Source of the DNA: Rubrivivax gelatinosus IL144
GTDB lineage: Bacteria; Pseudomonadota; Gammaproteobacteria; Burkholderiales; Burkholderiaceae_C
Assembly (NCBI RefSeq): GCF_000284255.1
Contig: NC_017075.1
Coordinates: 2,356,001-2,420,000, forward strand
Length of the DNA: 64,000 nucleotides
Direction: 5' to 3'
Program-made: the position numbers and the translations under genes
In this document: positions 55,850 to 64,000 of the stretch, piece after piece
How the letters are laid out: every line of letters begins with the position of its first letter
Numbering within the stretch: position 1 is the stretch's first letter
Notes under the pieces: model-generated
Told to the model about the DNA's origin: nothing
The model's database searches: none
What the model saw: the letters and a program-made list of their open reading frames with translations, nothing else

Positions 55850-56031
55850 GGCTTGCGGCCGAGCGCGTGCGCCGCATCGCGCACGTCGCCCACCTTCTTC
55901 TGCGTCTTGCCTTCGGCCTGACGGGCCAGGCCCTTGGCCTGCATCTCGTGGTCGCCGACAGCTTCGCCGGTCTTGCGCTGGATCTTGCCGGCCATGTCCT
56001 TGGCGGCGCCCTTCACGTGATCGCTGTTCAT
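55846..56031 (-). CDS. CsbD-family stress protein
   Basis: A 61-residue protein made of two short helical repeats typical of CsbD: VKGAAKDMAGKIQRKTGEAVGD and AKGLARQAEGKTQKKVGDVRDAA. CsbD proteins accumulate under general stress in many bacteria, with no proven activity. AGGAG precedes the ATG. Its stop overlaps the hydrolase GTG start, so hydrolase expression probably follows that of the stress protein. Confidence 0.85.
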   Translation of the reverse strand: MNSDHVKGAAKDMAGKIQRKTGEAVGDHEMQAKGLARQAEGKTQKKVGDVRDAAHALGRKP

Positions 56032-56470
56032 GCAGTGCTCCTGGTGTCGCGGCACGGTGGCCGCATGAGCACAGGATGCGTGGTGCCGCGGGCGCCGCCT
56101 GCCGGCCGGCAGCGCGCTCGCGGGTGGGAACCATCCTACGGCCTCCGGGGACTGCCTGTTTCTTGAGCATTCCAGGGAAAACCCTCGGCTCACAGTCACT
56201 TACGAGTCGCGCCCCCGGGTTGTCCACAGGGATACCCAGTGCCGCCGGGGACAGACCGCCGCCTGCCGCGGCCTTGTCTTGTGATCTGTGAAGCAGGTCA
56301 CGCTGCGGGCCACGCCATGGTGAAACCATCGTTTCAGCGAGGGAATGACGTGCTCCAGGTCGCATTCAGCGACTCAACTCCGACCTGTGCGGCGCCGATG
56401 CAGCGGGGTATCTGCGTTCCCGGTCGCCTGACCTGTCGCGCACTCTCGTTCGCGTCAACCGGAGTTCTTG
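56032..56470. other. 439-bp intergenic region between divergent csbD-like and chemoreceptor genes
   Basis: No gene is evident. The left part should hold the csbD promoter and the right part holds a sigma-28-like promoter at 56374-56401. A DnaA-box-like TTGTCCACA at 56220-56228 occurs once only. Inverted stretches such as TGGTGAAACCA (56318-56328) are short. Base composition is more mixed than in genes. Confidence 0.6.
56374..56401 (+). promoter_or_regulatory. Sigma-28-like promoter for the chemoreceptor at 56471
   Basis: TCAA, 16 bases, then GCCGATGC (56394-56401). The -10 part matches 6 of 8 bases of GCCGATAA, and the spacing is one base longer than standard. It lies about 70 bases before the start codon. 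Confidence 0.42.
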
Positions 56471-58027
56471 ATGAAGACATGGAACGATCTGCGCATCGGC
56501 CTGAAGCTCGGCGTCGGCTTTGCAGTCGTGATGCTGGCGACGGCCGTCGTCGCGGTGTTCGGCCGCTATGCCCTCGAAGGCGTCGGCGGTCAGGTCCACG
56601 AGCTGGTCGAGCATCGCCAGGCCAGCGTCGGCAAGGCGCGTGACGTCAAGGACGAGCTCAACATCGTCGCGCGCGGCGTGCGCAACGTCGCGCTGCTGCA
56701 GGATGCCAAGCAGATCGACGCCGAGATCGAGCGCATCCGCGGCTGCGAAGCCCGCATCGCCAAGCTGCTCGACGGCCTGAAGGCCGGCGACCTGGATGGC
56801 GAGGGCTCGAAGCGCCTGGACGCCGTCTTCGGCGCCCGCGAGACCTACACCCCGCTGCTGACCCGGGCGCTGGAGCTGGCCACCGCCAACCAGGATGCCG
56901 AAGCCCGCGACATGCTGCTCAAGCAGGTGCGGCCGGCCCAGGCGGCCTATCTGAAGTCGCTGGACACCTACGTCGAACACGAGGTCGCGCGCATGCGCGC
57001 CAGTGCCGAAGCGACCGAGGCCGCGATCGCGCGCGCCGAGACGGTGATGCTGCTCGTCGCGCTGTTCGCGCTCGGCTGCGGCGGCGCGCTGGGCTGGCTG
57101 ATCACGCGCAGCGTGACGCGGCCGCTGCGCTCGGCGCTGCAGGTGACCGAACGCGTGTCGGCCGGCGATCTGTCCGGCCCGGTGCCGGCCGGTGGCCGCG
57201 ACGAACTGGGCGTGCTGCTGCGTTCGCTGGACGGCATGCAGGACAGCCTGCGCCAGCTGGTCGGCGGCGTGCGCGGCAACGCCGAGAGCGTGGCCACGGC
57301 CAGCGCCGAGATCGCGCGTGGCAACCAGGACCTGAGCCAGCGCACCGAGGAACAGGCCGGCGCGCTGCAGCAGACCGCGGCGACGATGGAGCAGCTGGGC
57401 GCCACGGTGCGCCAGAACGCGACCAGCGCGCGTGAGGCCAACACGCTGGCGCACGGCGCTTCGCAGGTCGCGGCCCAGGGCGGGGCGGCGGTCGACGAGA
57501 TGCTGGGTTCGATGAAGAGCATCACCGCCTCGTCGCGCCAGGTCGCCGACATCGTCGGCGTCATCGACGCGATCGCCTTCCAGACCAACATCCTGGCGCT
57601 GAACGCCGCGGTCGAGTCGGCGCGTGCCGGCGAAGCCGGACGCGGCTTCGCCGTCGTCGCCGGCGAGGTGCGCACGCTGGCCCAGCGCAGCGCCGAGTCG
57701 GCGCGCCAGATCCGCACCCTGATCGGCCAGAGCGTCGAGCGCATCGAGCAGGGCGCCGCCCAGGCCGAACGCGTGGGCCGCACGATGCACGAGGTGGTGC
57801 AGGCCATCGGCCGCGTCAACACGGTGATCGAGACGATCAGCACCGCCAGCGCCGAGCAGAGCGACGGCATCGACCAGGTCGGCCACGCGGTCGGCCAGAT
57901 GGACACCGTGACGCAGCAGAACGCCGCGCTGGTCGAAGAGAGCGCTGCCGCCGCCGAGAGCCTGCGCATGCAGGCGCAGCAGCTGGTCGGCGCGGTGTCG
58001 CGCTTCCAGCTGCCGCAGGCGGCCTGA
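56471..58027 (+). CDS. Methyl-accepting chemotaxis protein with 4HB sensor
   Basis: A 518-residue chemoreceptor. [20 protein letters not shown] opens the first helix. A periplasmic four-helix bundle (about 35-185, [19 protein letters not shown]) matches the 4HB_MCP domain. The second membrane helix is at about 190-213, then HAMP ([23 protein letters not shown]) and the signalling domain with [21 protein letters not shown]. It ends QLPQAA with no CheR tether. It is followed by a strong terminator. Confidence 0.93.
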   Translation: MKTWNDLRIGLKLGVGFAVVMLATAVVAVFGRYALEGVGGQVHELVEHRQASVGKARDVKDELNIVARGVRNVALLQDAKQIDAEIERIRGCEARIAKLLDGLKAGDLDGEGSKRLDAVFGARETYTPLLTRALELATANQDAEARDMLLKQVRPAQAAYLKSLDTYVEHEVARMRASAEATEAAIARAETVMLLVALFALGCGGALGWLITRSVTRPLRSALQVTERVSAGDLSGPVPAGGRDELGVLLRSLDGMQDSLRQLVGGVRGNAESVATASAEIARGNQDLSQRTEEQAGALQQTAATMEQLGATVRQNATSAREANTLAHGASQVAAQGGAAVDEMLGSMKSITASSRQVADIVGVIDAIAFQTNILALNAAVESARAGEAGRGFAVVAGEVRTLAQRSAESARQIRTLIGQSVERIEQGAAQAERVGRTMHEVVQAIGRVNTVIETISTASAEQSDGIDQVGHAVGQMDTVTQQNAALVEESAAAAESLRMQAQQLVGAVSRFQLPQAA

Positions 58028-58031
58028 AACG

Positions 58032-58059
58032 ACAAAGCCCGCCGGGAGGCGGGCTTTGT
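58032..58059. terminator. Bidirectional rho-independent terminator
   Basis: A perfect 12-bp stem (ACAAAGCCCGCC at 58032-58043 with its complement at 58048-58059), loop GGGA, flanked by A- and T-rich stem ends. It lies between the convergent chemoreceptor and nrdJ genes and should serve both. Confidence 0.88.
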
Positions 58060-58079
58060 TCAGCGGGGCCGGGTGGCGA

Positions 58080-60560
58080 TCAGCCGCAGGCGCCGATGTG
58101 GCCGCAGTTGGTGCACTTGGTGCAGCCGTCGATGTGGTGCATGTCGTGGGCACCGCATTCCGGGCACTTCGAGCCGGTACCGGCCGCGAACTGCATGCCG
58201 TTGGCCGGCTTGGGCTCGGCGGCTTCTTCGACCGCCGGTGCCGGCACCGGGGCGCTGAGGCGCGCAGCGTAGGCGCGCGCCAGTTCACGCACCGGCAGTT
58301 GTGCGCCGGTGGCGGTGAGGAAACCGCGCGCGAACAGCAGCTGCTGCACCGCGTAGGCCAGGGCCGCGACCTCGGAGTCGTGGAAACGCGGGATCTGCGT
58401 GCCGTCGCCGCGCAGCAGCATGCCGCTGCGCACCGCGCCGTTGGTCCAGGCGATCTCGCGCAGGTTCTCCAGCGCCTTCTCGATCGAGGCGCCCGAACGC
58501 GCGGCCAGCGACAGGAGGCGCATCGCGCCGTCGAGCCACTGGTCCTGCTCGCCTTGCAGCAGGAACTCGACCGGGCGTTCGATCGTCACCTTCTGGCCGT
58601 CGACGACGCCGTCCACCGGCAGGAAGCCGACGGTGACGTACATCGAGCGCTTGCCGGCCTGGGTCCACATCTCGACCTTCTCGGTGATGCTCGAGATGCG
58701 GCCGACCGGGCGGCCGACGTGCTTGGTCAGCGGGTCTTCGTCGCGCGGCACGGCCGGCGCGGCCGGCGCCGCGGCCGGGGTGCCGACGGACAGCACCGAG
58801 CCCAGCACCGAGTTCGGACGGTAGGTCGCCAGGCCCTTCAGGCCGGCCTTCCAGGCGTCGAGGTAGAGGTTCTGGAAGTCTTCGTACGGGTAGTCGGCCG
58901 GCACGTTGACCGTCTTGCTGATCGAGGTGTCCAGGTAGGGCTGGACGGCCTCGAGCATGCGCATGTGGTCGTTGGCCGACATCTCCAGCGCGGTGACGAA
59001 CTGCGGCGGCAGCTTCGTCACGTCGCCGCCGAGGTGGCGGAACAGGCGCCAGGCGCGGTCGGCGACCTCGAAGACGCGGTGCGAACCGTCGGCTTCGCGC
59101 TTCTTGCGGTTGTAGGTCCAGGAGAACGGCGGCTCGATGCCGTTGCTGGCGTTGTCGGCGAAGGCCAGCGAGATCGTGCCGGTCGGCGCGATGGCCAGCA
59201 GGTGGCTGTTGCGGATGCCGTTCTTGCGGATCGACTTGCGGATCGATTCCGGCAGGCGCTTGGCGAAGCCGCTGGCCAGGTACTTGGTCTTGTTCAGCAG
59301 CGGGAAGGCGCCGCGTTCGCCGGCGAGGTCGACCGAGGCCAGGTAGGCGGCGTCGCGCATCGTCTCGGCAATCTTGGCGGCCAGCGCCCGGCCTTCGTCG
59401 CTGTCGTAACGGATGCCCAGCATCACCAGCGAGCTGCCCAGGCCCAGGAAGCCGAGGCCGACGCGGCGCTTGGCGGCGGCTTCCTCGCGCTGCTGCGGCA
59501 GCGGCCAGTAGGTCACGTCGAGCACGTTGTCGAGCATGCGCACGCCCACGCGCACGACGGCCGCGAAGCCCTCGAAGTCGAAGCGCGCCTCGTCGGAGAA
59601 GGCGCCGACGACGTGGCGCGTCAGGTCCACCGAGCCCAGGCAGCAGCAGCCGTAGTCGGGCAGCGGCTCCTCGGCGCAGGGGTTGGTGGCCTCGATCGTC
59701 TCGCAGTAGTGCAGATTGTTCTCGCGGTTCATCTGGTCGATGAACAGCACGCCCGGCTCGGCGTGGTCGTAGGTCGACCGCATGATCTGGTCCCACAGAT
59801 CACGCGCCTTGACGCTGCGGTAGATCCACTTGCCGTCGGCACGCTGCTGGGCGCCGGCCTGGACCAGCTCGTCGTGCGGACGCGCGGCGTGCGCCAGCTC
59901 GAACTCGGCGTCGTCGACGACGGCCTGCACCAGCGCGTCGGTGACGCCGACGCTGATGTTGAAGTTGCGCAGCTCGCCCTTGTCCTTGGCGTGGATGAAG
60001 GCTTCGATGTCCGGGTGGTCGCAGCGCAGCACGCCCATCTGCGCGCCGCGGCGCGCGCCGGCGGATTCGACGGTCTCGCAGGAGGCGTCGAAGACGCGCA
60101 TGAAGGACACCGGGCCCGAAGCGCGCGAATGCGTCTGCGTCACCAGCGCGCCTTGCGGGCGGATGCGGCTGAAGTCGTAGCCGACGCCGCCGCCGCGGCG
60201 CATGGTCTCGGCGGCTTCGGTGACGGCGGTGTAGATGCCGGGCTTGTCGCCTTCGTAGCCGGTGATCGAGTCGCCGACCGGCTGCACGAAGCAGTTGATC
60301 AGCGTCGCCTGGATGTCGGTGCCGGCGGCCGACATGATGCGGCCGGCGGGCACGAAGCCGCGCCGCATCGCCCACAGGAACTCGGCCTCGCGCGCAGAGC
60401 GTGCGTCTTCGGTCTCGATCGAGGCCAGCGCACGGGCGACACGCGCCTGCACCTGAGCGATGTTCTGTTCGTCGCCCTTGGCGTACTTCTCCAGCAGGGC
60501 GACGGTGGCAATTTCCTGGGGTTCCAGGGCATCGAGCAGGTGCTTGTCGGGTGCGTTCAT
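58080..60560 (-). CDS. nrdJ: Adenosylcobalamin-dependent (class II) ribonucleotide reductase
   Basis: An 826-residue class II reductase that makes deoxyribonucleotides with B12 and without oxygen. The active-site region shows [31 protein letters not shown] with Cys295 and Glu297, [14 protein letters not shown] and IAPTGTISL. The C-terminus carries a zinc-ribbon-like Cys cluster ([23 protein letters not shown]) that probably contains the redox cysteines. It lets the cell replicate under anoxia, in keeping with the norEF and cooA-cowN genes. ATG at 60560 opens the NTP-proximal region directly; the leader carries two hairpins. Confidence 0.93.
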   Translation of the reverse strand: MNAPDKHLLDALEPQEIATVALLEKYAKGDEQNIAQVQARVARALASIETEDARSAREAEFLWAMRRGFVPAGRIMSAAGTDIQATLINCFVQPVGDSITGYEGDKPGIYTAVTEAAETMRRGGGVGYDFSRIRPQGALVTQTHSRASGPVSFMRVFDASCETVESAGARRGAQMGVLRCDHPDIEAFIHAKDKGELRNFNISVGVTDALVQAVVDDAEFELAHAARPHDELVQAGAQQRADGKWIYRSVKARDLWDQIMRSTYDHAEPGVLFIDQMNRENNLHYCETIEATNPCAEEPLPDYGCCCLGSVDLTRHVVGAFSDEARFDFEGFAAVVRVGVRMLDNVLDVTYWPLPQQREEAAAKRRVGLGFLGLGSSLVMLGIRYDSDEGRALAAKIAETMRDAAYLASVDLAGERGAFPLLNKTKYLASGFAKRLPESIRKSIRKNGIRNSHLLAIAPTGTISLAFADNASNGIEPPFSWTYNRKKREADGSHRVFEVADRAWRLFRHLGGDVTKLPPQFVTALEMSANDHMRMLEAVQPYLDTSISKTVNVPADYPYEDFQNLYLDAWKAGLKGLATYRPNSVLGSVLSVGTPAAAPAAPAVPRDEDPLTKHVGRPVGRISSITEKVEMWTQAGKRSMYVTVGFLPVDGVVDGQKVTIERPVEFLLQGEQDQWLDGAMRLLSLAARSGASIEKALENLREIAWTNGAVRSGMLLRGDGTQIPRFHDSEVAALAYAVQQLLFARGFLTATGAQLPVRELARAYAARLSAPVPAPAVEEAAEPKPANGMQFAAGTGSKCPECGAHDMHHIDGCTKCTNCGHIGACG

Positions 60561-60984
60561 CGGCAACGGAAATGGCGACGCCGCGCAACGCGCGGCGTTG
60601 GGTTGAGGGACAGCTTCTGGGGTTCGGACAACGGGGCGAGCGTTCTCCGGCGGGGCAAAGAGACGACCCGGCGTTGACCCCGGGGCCCCGGATCCGCAGG
60701 CGCGCTGTGGGCCTGCGGCGACCGCCATCGGCGCCGTGTGGCGCGTCTGGAGCGTGCGGGATTTTAGTCCAAGCGCCCACCGCCGGCAGGCTCTTTCGGC
60801 GAGCCAGAGCGCTGCGCCGGGGCCTTCGGCGCCGTCATCCGGCGTAACTCGTTCCCCCGCCACGACAATCGGCGCGACACCTCGCCGCGACGCTTTCACC
60901 GTCGTGGCGCAGGCCCGACAACGTGGCCGACAGGGACTTGCCGGGCGACGCCGCGGCGGCCCGGCGCGGCCTGCGGAGAAGCCG
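60561..60984. other. 424-bp region: nrdJ leader with two GC-rich hairpins
   Basis: No gene is seen. On the nrdJ side a 9-bp stem (60578-60586 with 60590-60598, loop AAC) ends 18 bases from the start codon, and an 8-bp stem lies at 60694-60701 with 60711-60718. TAAAAT on the minus strand near 60764 is a possible -10. The conserved B12-box sequence of cobalamin riboswitches was looked for and not found. The right part is the upstream region of the 60985 gene. Confidence 0.5.
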
Positions 60985-61515
60985 ATGATCCGTCTCGACA
61001 ATCCCGAGAACCACCGCCGGCGCAGCGCGCCGCGCAACACCGCGCGCTTCGTCCTGGCGGCCTGGCTGCTGGCGCTGGCCGGCGCCGCCGGCGCGGCGAC
61101 GGTCGCACCCGGTGCGCCGCTGCCGGCGCTGGCGTTGCAGGACCAGAACGAGCGCCCGTGGAGCGTCGCCCCCGGCACGCGGCGCCTGGTGTTCGCCGCC
61201 GACCGCGCCGGCAGCGAGCTGGTGCAGTCGGCGCTCGGCGCCGACGGTGCGCAGCGCCTGGCCGCGGCACGCGCGGTCTACGTCGCCGACATCCACGCCA
61301 TGCCGGCGCTGGTGACGCGGCTGTTCGCGCTGCCGGCCCTGCGCTCGCTGCCGTACCCGGTCGGCCTGGTGCGCGACGACCAGGCCGCCGCCGAGCTGCC
61401 GCGCCGCGCCGGTCAGGCGACGGTGCTCGAACTCGACGCCCAGGGCGCTGTCGCGGCCGTGCACTACGCCGCCGACGCCGCGGCGTTGCAGGCGCTGCTG
61501 CCGCCGGCCGACTGA
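60985..61515 (+). CDS. Exported thioredoxin-fold-like protein without CxxC
   Basis: A 176-residue protein. An N-terminal helix (about 20-38, [18 protein letters not shown]) is a signal or anchor. The mature part opens [20 protein letters not shown], as in AhpC/TlpA-type proteins, followed by [43 protein letters not shown] and [12 protein letters not shown]. No Cys pair is present, so it is not a classical thiol oxidoreductase. GGAGAA precedes the ATG. Function is unknown. Confidence 0.6.
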   Translation: MIRLDNPENHRRRSAPRNTARFVLAAWLLALAGAAGAATVAPGAPLPALALQDQNERPWSVAPGTRRLVFAADRAGSELVQSALGADGAQRLAAARAVYVADIHAMPALVTRLFALPALRSLPYPVGLVRDDQAAAELPRRAGQATVLELDAQGAVAAVHYAADAAALQALLPPAD

Positions 61516-61525
61516 GCGCGCGTTC

Positions 61526-62077
61526 TCAGGGCGCCGTGTGCGCCGAGCGCTCGAACTGCCCGACGTCCAGCCCCTGCGCCCGCAGGCGCTGCATCAGCGC
61601 CTCGTAGCGCGCCGGCTCGACCTGCGGCGTGCGCGACAGCACCCAGGCGTAGGCGCGGCGCGGGTCGGTGATCGCCGCCAGCGAGTAGTCGGCGTCGAGA
61701 TCGACGATCCAGTAGTCGCCCCAGACGAAAGGCAGCCAGGACAGCCAGGCCGGCGCGAAACGCACCTTCAGCGTCGGCGACTGCGGCCCGCCGATCTGGC
61801 GTGCCTGGCCCAGGGCCTCGTCCATCGTGCCGTCGGCCAGGCGGCAGCGGTTGCGCACCTGCAGCGTGCCGTCTTCGCGCAGCGTGTAGTTCGCGCTGGT
61901 GTCGGCGACGCACTGGCGCTGGAAGCGGTTGGGGAAACGCGCGATCTCGTACCAGGTGCCCAGGTAGCGTGGCACCTCCAGGCGTTCGATCGTGCGCAGC
62001 GCGCCGTCGGAAGTCTGGGCGTGGGCCGTGGCGCAGGCGGCGGTCAGGATCAGGCTGGCAAGGAACTTCAGGGTCAT
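61526..62077 (-). CDS. blc: Bacterial lipocalin, Blc-like
   Basis: A 183-residue lipocalin. A signal peptide (about 1-20, ending AHA before QTS) precedes RYLGTWYEIARFPNRFQ, the lipocalin GxW motif, then TSANYTLREDGTLQVRNRC and WGDYWIVDLDADYSLAAITDP, the second and third signatures. These proteins bind lysophospholipids or fatty acids in the periplasm, often at the outer membrane. The lipobox is poor (LTAAC), so it may be soluble rather than lipid-anchored. It converges with the thioredoxin-fold gene, 10 bases apart. Confidence 0.87.
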   Translation of the reverse strand: MTLKFLASLILTAACATAHAQTSDGALRTIERLEVPRYLGTWYEIARFPNRFQRQCVADTSANYTLREDGTLQVRNRCRLADGTMDEALGQARQIGGPQSPTLKVRFAPAWLSWLPFVWGDYWIVDLDADYSLAAITDPRRAYAWVLSRTPQVEPARYEALMQRLRAQGLDVGQFERSAHTAP

Positions 62078-62190
62078 GGCCGCGATGATCGCCGCAGCAC
62101 GATGCCCCGTCGTCGCGCGGCGTCAACGGCGGCTTGAGGAAGAATCGCGCCCCCTGCAGCGTGCCGCCGGCGCGCCTGCCGCCTTCGACC

Positions 62191-64000
62191 ATGACGCTAG
62201 CCGAGATCCGCGCCGCGCTGGCCGCCGAACAGGCCGCCACGCCGTCCTATTACGACTTCAAGGTCGAGCGCCTGGAGCGCGACGGCGCGCTGTGGCGCGT
62301 CACGCTCGAAGCCGGCTACGTCTACGCCGAGGGCCAGCGGCCGGGCGCGGCCTCGGCCCAGGCGCTGCTCGACGAGAGCCTGGACGGCGCCTCGGCCTGG
62401 TGGGGCGAGCCGCACAAGGGCGGCGCCGCGGTGCTGGCGGTCGTCGTCGAGGACGACCAGCTGATCCTGCAGAACGCCAGCGGCCCGCCACCGGGGCCGG
62501 GGCGGCTGATCCGCGTCTACCCGCCGCGTTTCCTCGACGCGCTGGTCGCCGCCTGGGACGATGGCGACTGGGCGGCGCGCGCACTGGCCGCCGAGGCGGC
62601 GCTGGCCCGGCCGGCCGAGACCGCCGCGCCGGCGCTGACCGGCGCGCCGTTCCGCTGGCTGCGCAGCGCGCAACGTCAGGCGCTGGCGCTGCCGCGCTGG
62701 ACCAGCAGCTTCCTCTGGGGCCCGCCGGGCACCGGCAAGACGACGACGCTGGGCGTGCTGCTGGCCGAGACGCTGGACGCCGAGCCCGAGGCGCGTGTGC
62801 TGCTGCTGTCGACGACCAACCAGGCCGTCGACCTGGCCACCGTCGCCGTCGACAAGGCGCTGGAGAAGGGCCGGCGCGAACGCTGGCGCGAGGCCGTGCG
62901 CCGCCTCGGCTCGCGCTTCAACCCGGCGCTGTACGCCGGCCGCGAGCACCTGATCCCCAACGCCGATCGCGTGCTGCTCGCGCGCCTGGCACGCGCCGAG
63001 TCCGAGCGCCCGTCGGCGCGCGACCTGGAAGCGCTGGAGGCCTGGAGCCGGCGTGTCGCCGAACTGCGCGCCGAGCTGCGTGCGGCCTCGCTGGCGGTGC
63101 TGCGCGCCAGCCGGCTGGCGGCGATGACGACGGCGCGCGCCGTCGCGACGCTGAATACGCTGCGCGAACTGGCCGACGGCGCCGCGCCGCCTTTCGACCT
63201 GATCGTCTTCGACGAAGCCAGCCAGGTGCCGCTGGCGCAGGCGCTGGCGCTGATGCCGCTGGGACAGCGCTGCCTGTTCGCCGGCGACCCGAGCCAGCTC
63301 TCGCCGGTGCAGCGGGCGCCCGAGCGCGAGGCGCGGCGCTGGCTGGGGCGCTCGGCGTTCGCGGCGATGCCGCGCCGTGCGCCCTCGGTCGTGCTGCTGG
63401 ACGAGCAGTCGCGCATGGCCGCGCCGATCGGCGCGCTGGTCGGCGACCTCTATTACGACGGCGCGCTGCGTGTCGCCGCCGACGCCGAGGCTTCGCCCGG
63501 CTGGCTCGCGGCGCGGCGGCGGGTGCTGGGCCCTGCCGCCGAGGACGTGCACGTGCACGTCGAGCCGGTGGCGCGCGACGGCGCCTGGTCGGCCGCCTGG
63601 CGCGGCCCGGTGCGCCCCGAGTCGGCCGACGCGATCGCGGCGCTGGTCGCCGACGTGCTGGCCGGCGGCAGCTGGCAGGCGCACGAGATCGTCGTGCTGA
63701 CGCCGTTTCGCGCCCAGCGTGCGCTGATCCGGCAACGGCTGGAGGCCGCCGGGGTCGACGGCGTGCGCGTCAGCACCGTGCACCGCGCCCAGGGCAGCGA
63801 AGCCGCGGCGGTGCTCTTCGACCCGGCCGACGGCAGCCAGCCCTTTCTGCAGACCGAGGAGGCGGCGCGCCTGGTCAACGTCGCGCTGAGCCGCGCCCAG
63901 GCCAAGGTGCTGCTGTGGCTGTCGCCGGCCGACCGCGCCAACCCGCTGCTGGCGCCCATCGTGCGCCGGCTGCGCCTGGCCGGCGATACACGTGAGGCGC
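62191..64000 (+). CDS. Superfamily 1 (Upf1/DNA2-like) helicase, 3' end beyond window
   Basis: At least 603 codons of an open frame that runs off the window without a stop. Helicase motifs occur in order: motif I GPPGTGKTT (177-185, Lys183), motif II FDEASQVP, motif III FAGDPSQLSPV, EQSRMA, motif V STVHRAQGSEAAAVLFD and motif VI NVALSRAQAKVLL. The N-terminal 170 residues are an unfamiliar domain (PSYYDFKVERLERDGALWRV). The layout is that of Upf1/Senataxin-type helicases acting on RNA or DNA-RNA hybrids. The substrate is not known. Confidence 0.86.
   Translation, partial: MTLAEIRAALAAEQAATPSYYDFKVERLERDGALWRVTLEAGYVYAEGQRPGAASAQALLDESLDGASAWWGEPHKGGAAVLAVVVEDDQLILQNASGPPPGPGRLIRVYPPRFLDALVAAWDDGDWAARALAAEAALARPAETAAPALTGAPFRWLRSAQRQALALPRWTSSFLWGPPGTGKTTTLGVLLAETLDAEPEARVLLLSTTNQAVDLATVAVDKALEKGRRERWREAVRRLGSRFNPALYAGREHLIPNADRVLLARLARAESERPSARDLEALEAWSRRVAELRAELRAASLAVLRASRLAAMTTARAVATLNTLRELADGAAPPFDLIVFDEASQVPLAQALALMPLGQRCLFAGDPSQLSPVQRAPEREARRWLGRSAFAAMPRRAPSVVLLDEQSRMAAPIGALVGDLYYDGALRVAADAEASPGWLAARRRVLGPAAEDVHVHVEPVARDGAWSAAWRGPVRPESADAIAALVADVLAGGSWQAHEIVVLTPFRAQRALIRQRLEAAGVDGVRVSTVHRAQGSEAAAVLFDPADGSQPFLQTEEAARLVNVALSRAQAKVLLWLSPADRANPLLAPIVRRLRLAGDTREA

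Noticed and set aside
56220..56228. DnaA-box-like TTGTCCACA
   Set aside because: A single copy, no AT-rich unwinding region, no dnaA or dnaN nearby, so not an origin.

Overview
The window is very GC-rich and densely packed, with the codon use of a betaproteobacterium of the order Burkholderiales. A CooA-type CO sensor next to the nitrogenase-protection gene cowN, norEF-like genes, a B12-dependent ribonucleotide reductase and many chemoreceptors and hybrid kinases suggest a metabolically versatile, nitrogen-fixing, facultatively anaerobic and motile bacterium of the Rubrivivax type. This placement is an inference from gene content. No rRNA, tRNA, CRISPR array, insertion sequence or replication origin was seen.

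Layout. 1-950: end of an SRPBCC gene, a small membrane protein and an isochorismatase-like hydrolase. 951-8382: a HupE/UreJ-like protein and a PpiC-like protein (overlapping), a secreted DUF3604 protein with a PHP-type metal motif, a degenerate PCu(A)C-like protein, and a fused membrane/spermidine-synthase-like protein. 8387-19563: an EAL protein with a broken GGDEF domain, a TonB receptor with a PepSY protein, and two hybrid histidine kinases. 19639-23611: an atypical pyruvate-kinase-like protein, an MGDG-synthase-type glycosyltransferase and a PlcP-type phospholipase C. 23656-30811: an alcohol dehydrogenase, small membrane proteins, an SDR-DoxX-like protein, an XRE-2TM regulator and a CYP152-type P450. 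30862-36920: a tight operon of a solute-binding protein, a sensor kinase, a receiver and a hybrid kinase. 37113-48434: an AGE-family epimerase, a MarR regulator, two chemoreceptors around cooA-cowN, and a 1383-residue hybrid kinase. 48536-52983: a lipoprotein, a phosphodiesterase, a Bug-type binding protein, and a DUF2249/norE/norF island. 53228-56031: a helical repeat protein, a lipoprotein and an orphan FlgH, then an alpha/beta hydrolase and a CsbD protein. 56471-64000: a third chemoreceptor, nrdJ, a thioredoxin-fold-like protein, a lipocalin, and a superfamily 1 helicase that runs off the end.

The most notable signal is regulatory. Six promoter regions between 5190 and 23653 share one design: two 7-base half-sites resembling GCGTCAC/CTGTCAC, 4 bases apart (the PhoB-box layout), followed exactly 10 bases later by a -10-like hexamer. 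They precede the DUF3604 gene, the PCu(A)C-like gene, the spermidine-synthase-like gene, the pyruvate-kinase-like gene, the glycosyltransferase and plcP. I infer a phosphate-starvation regulon in which PlcP strips phospholipid head groups and the glycosyltransferase rebuilds glycolipid on the diacylglycerol, with the DUF3604 protein as a candidate phosphoesterase.

A second system is the cooA-cowN pair, whose genes overlap by a GTGA. It would couple CO sensing to protection of nitrogenase. A third candidate is the 53228-55032 group, where a flagellar L-ring homologue stands alone with two unfamiliar secreted or helical proteins behind a repeat-rich promoter. All three chemoreceptor genes have sigma-28-like promoter sequences upstream.
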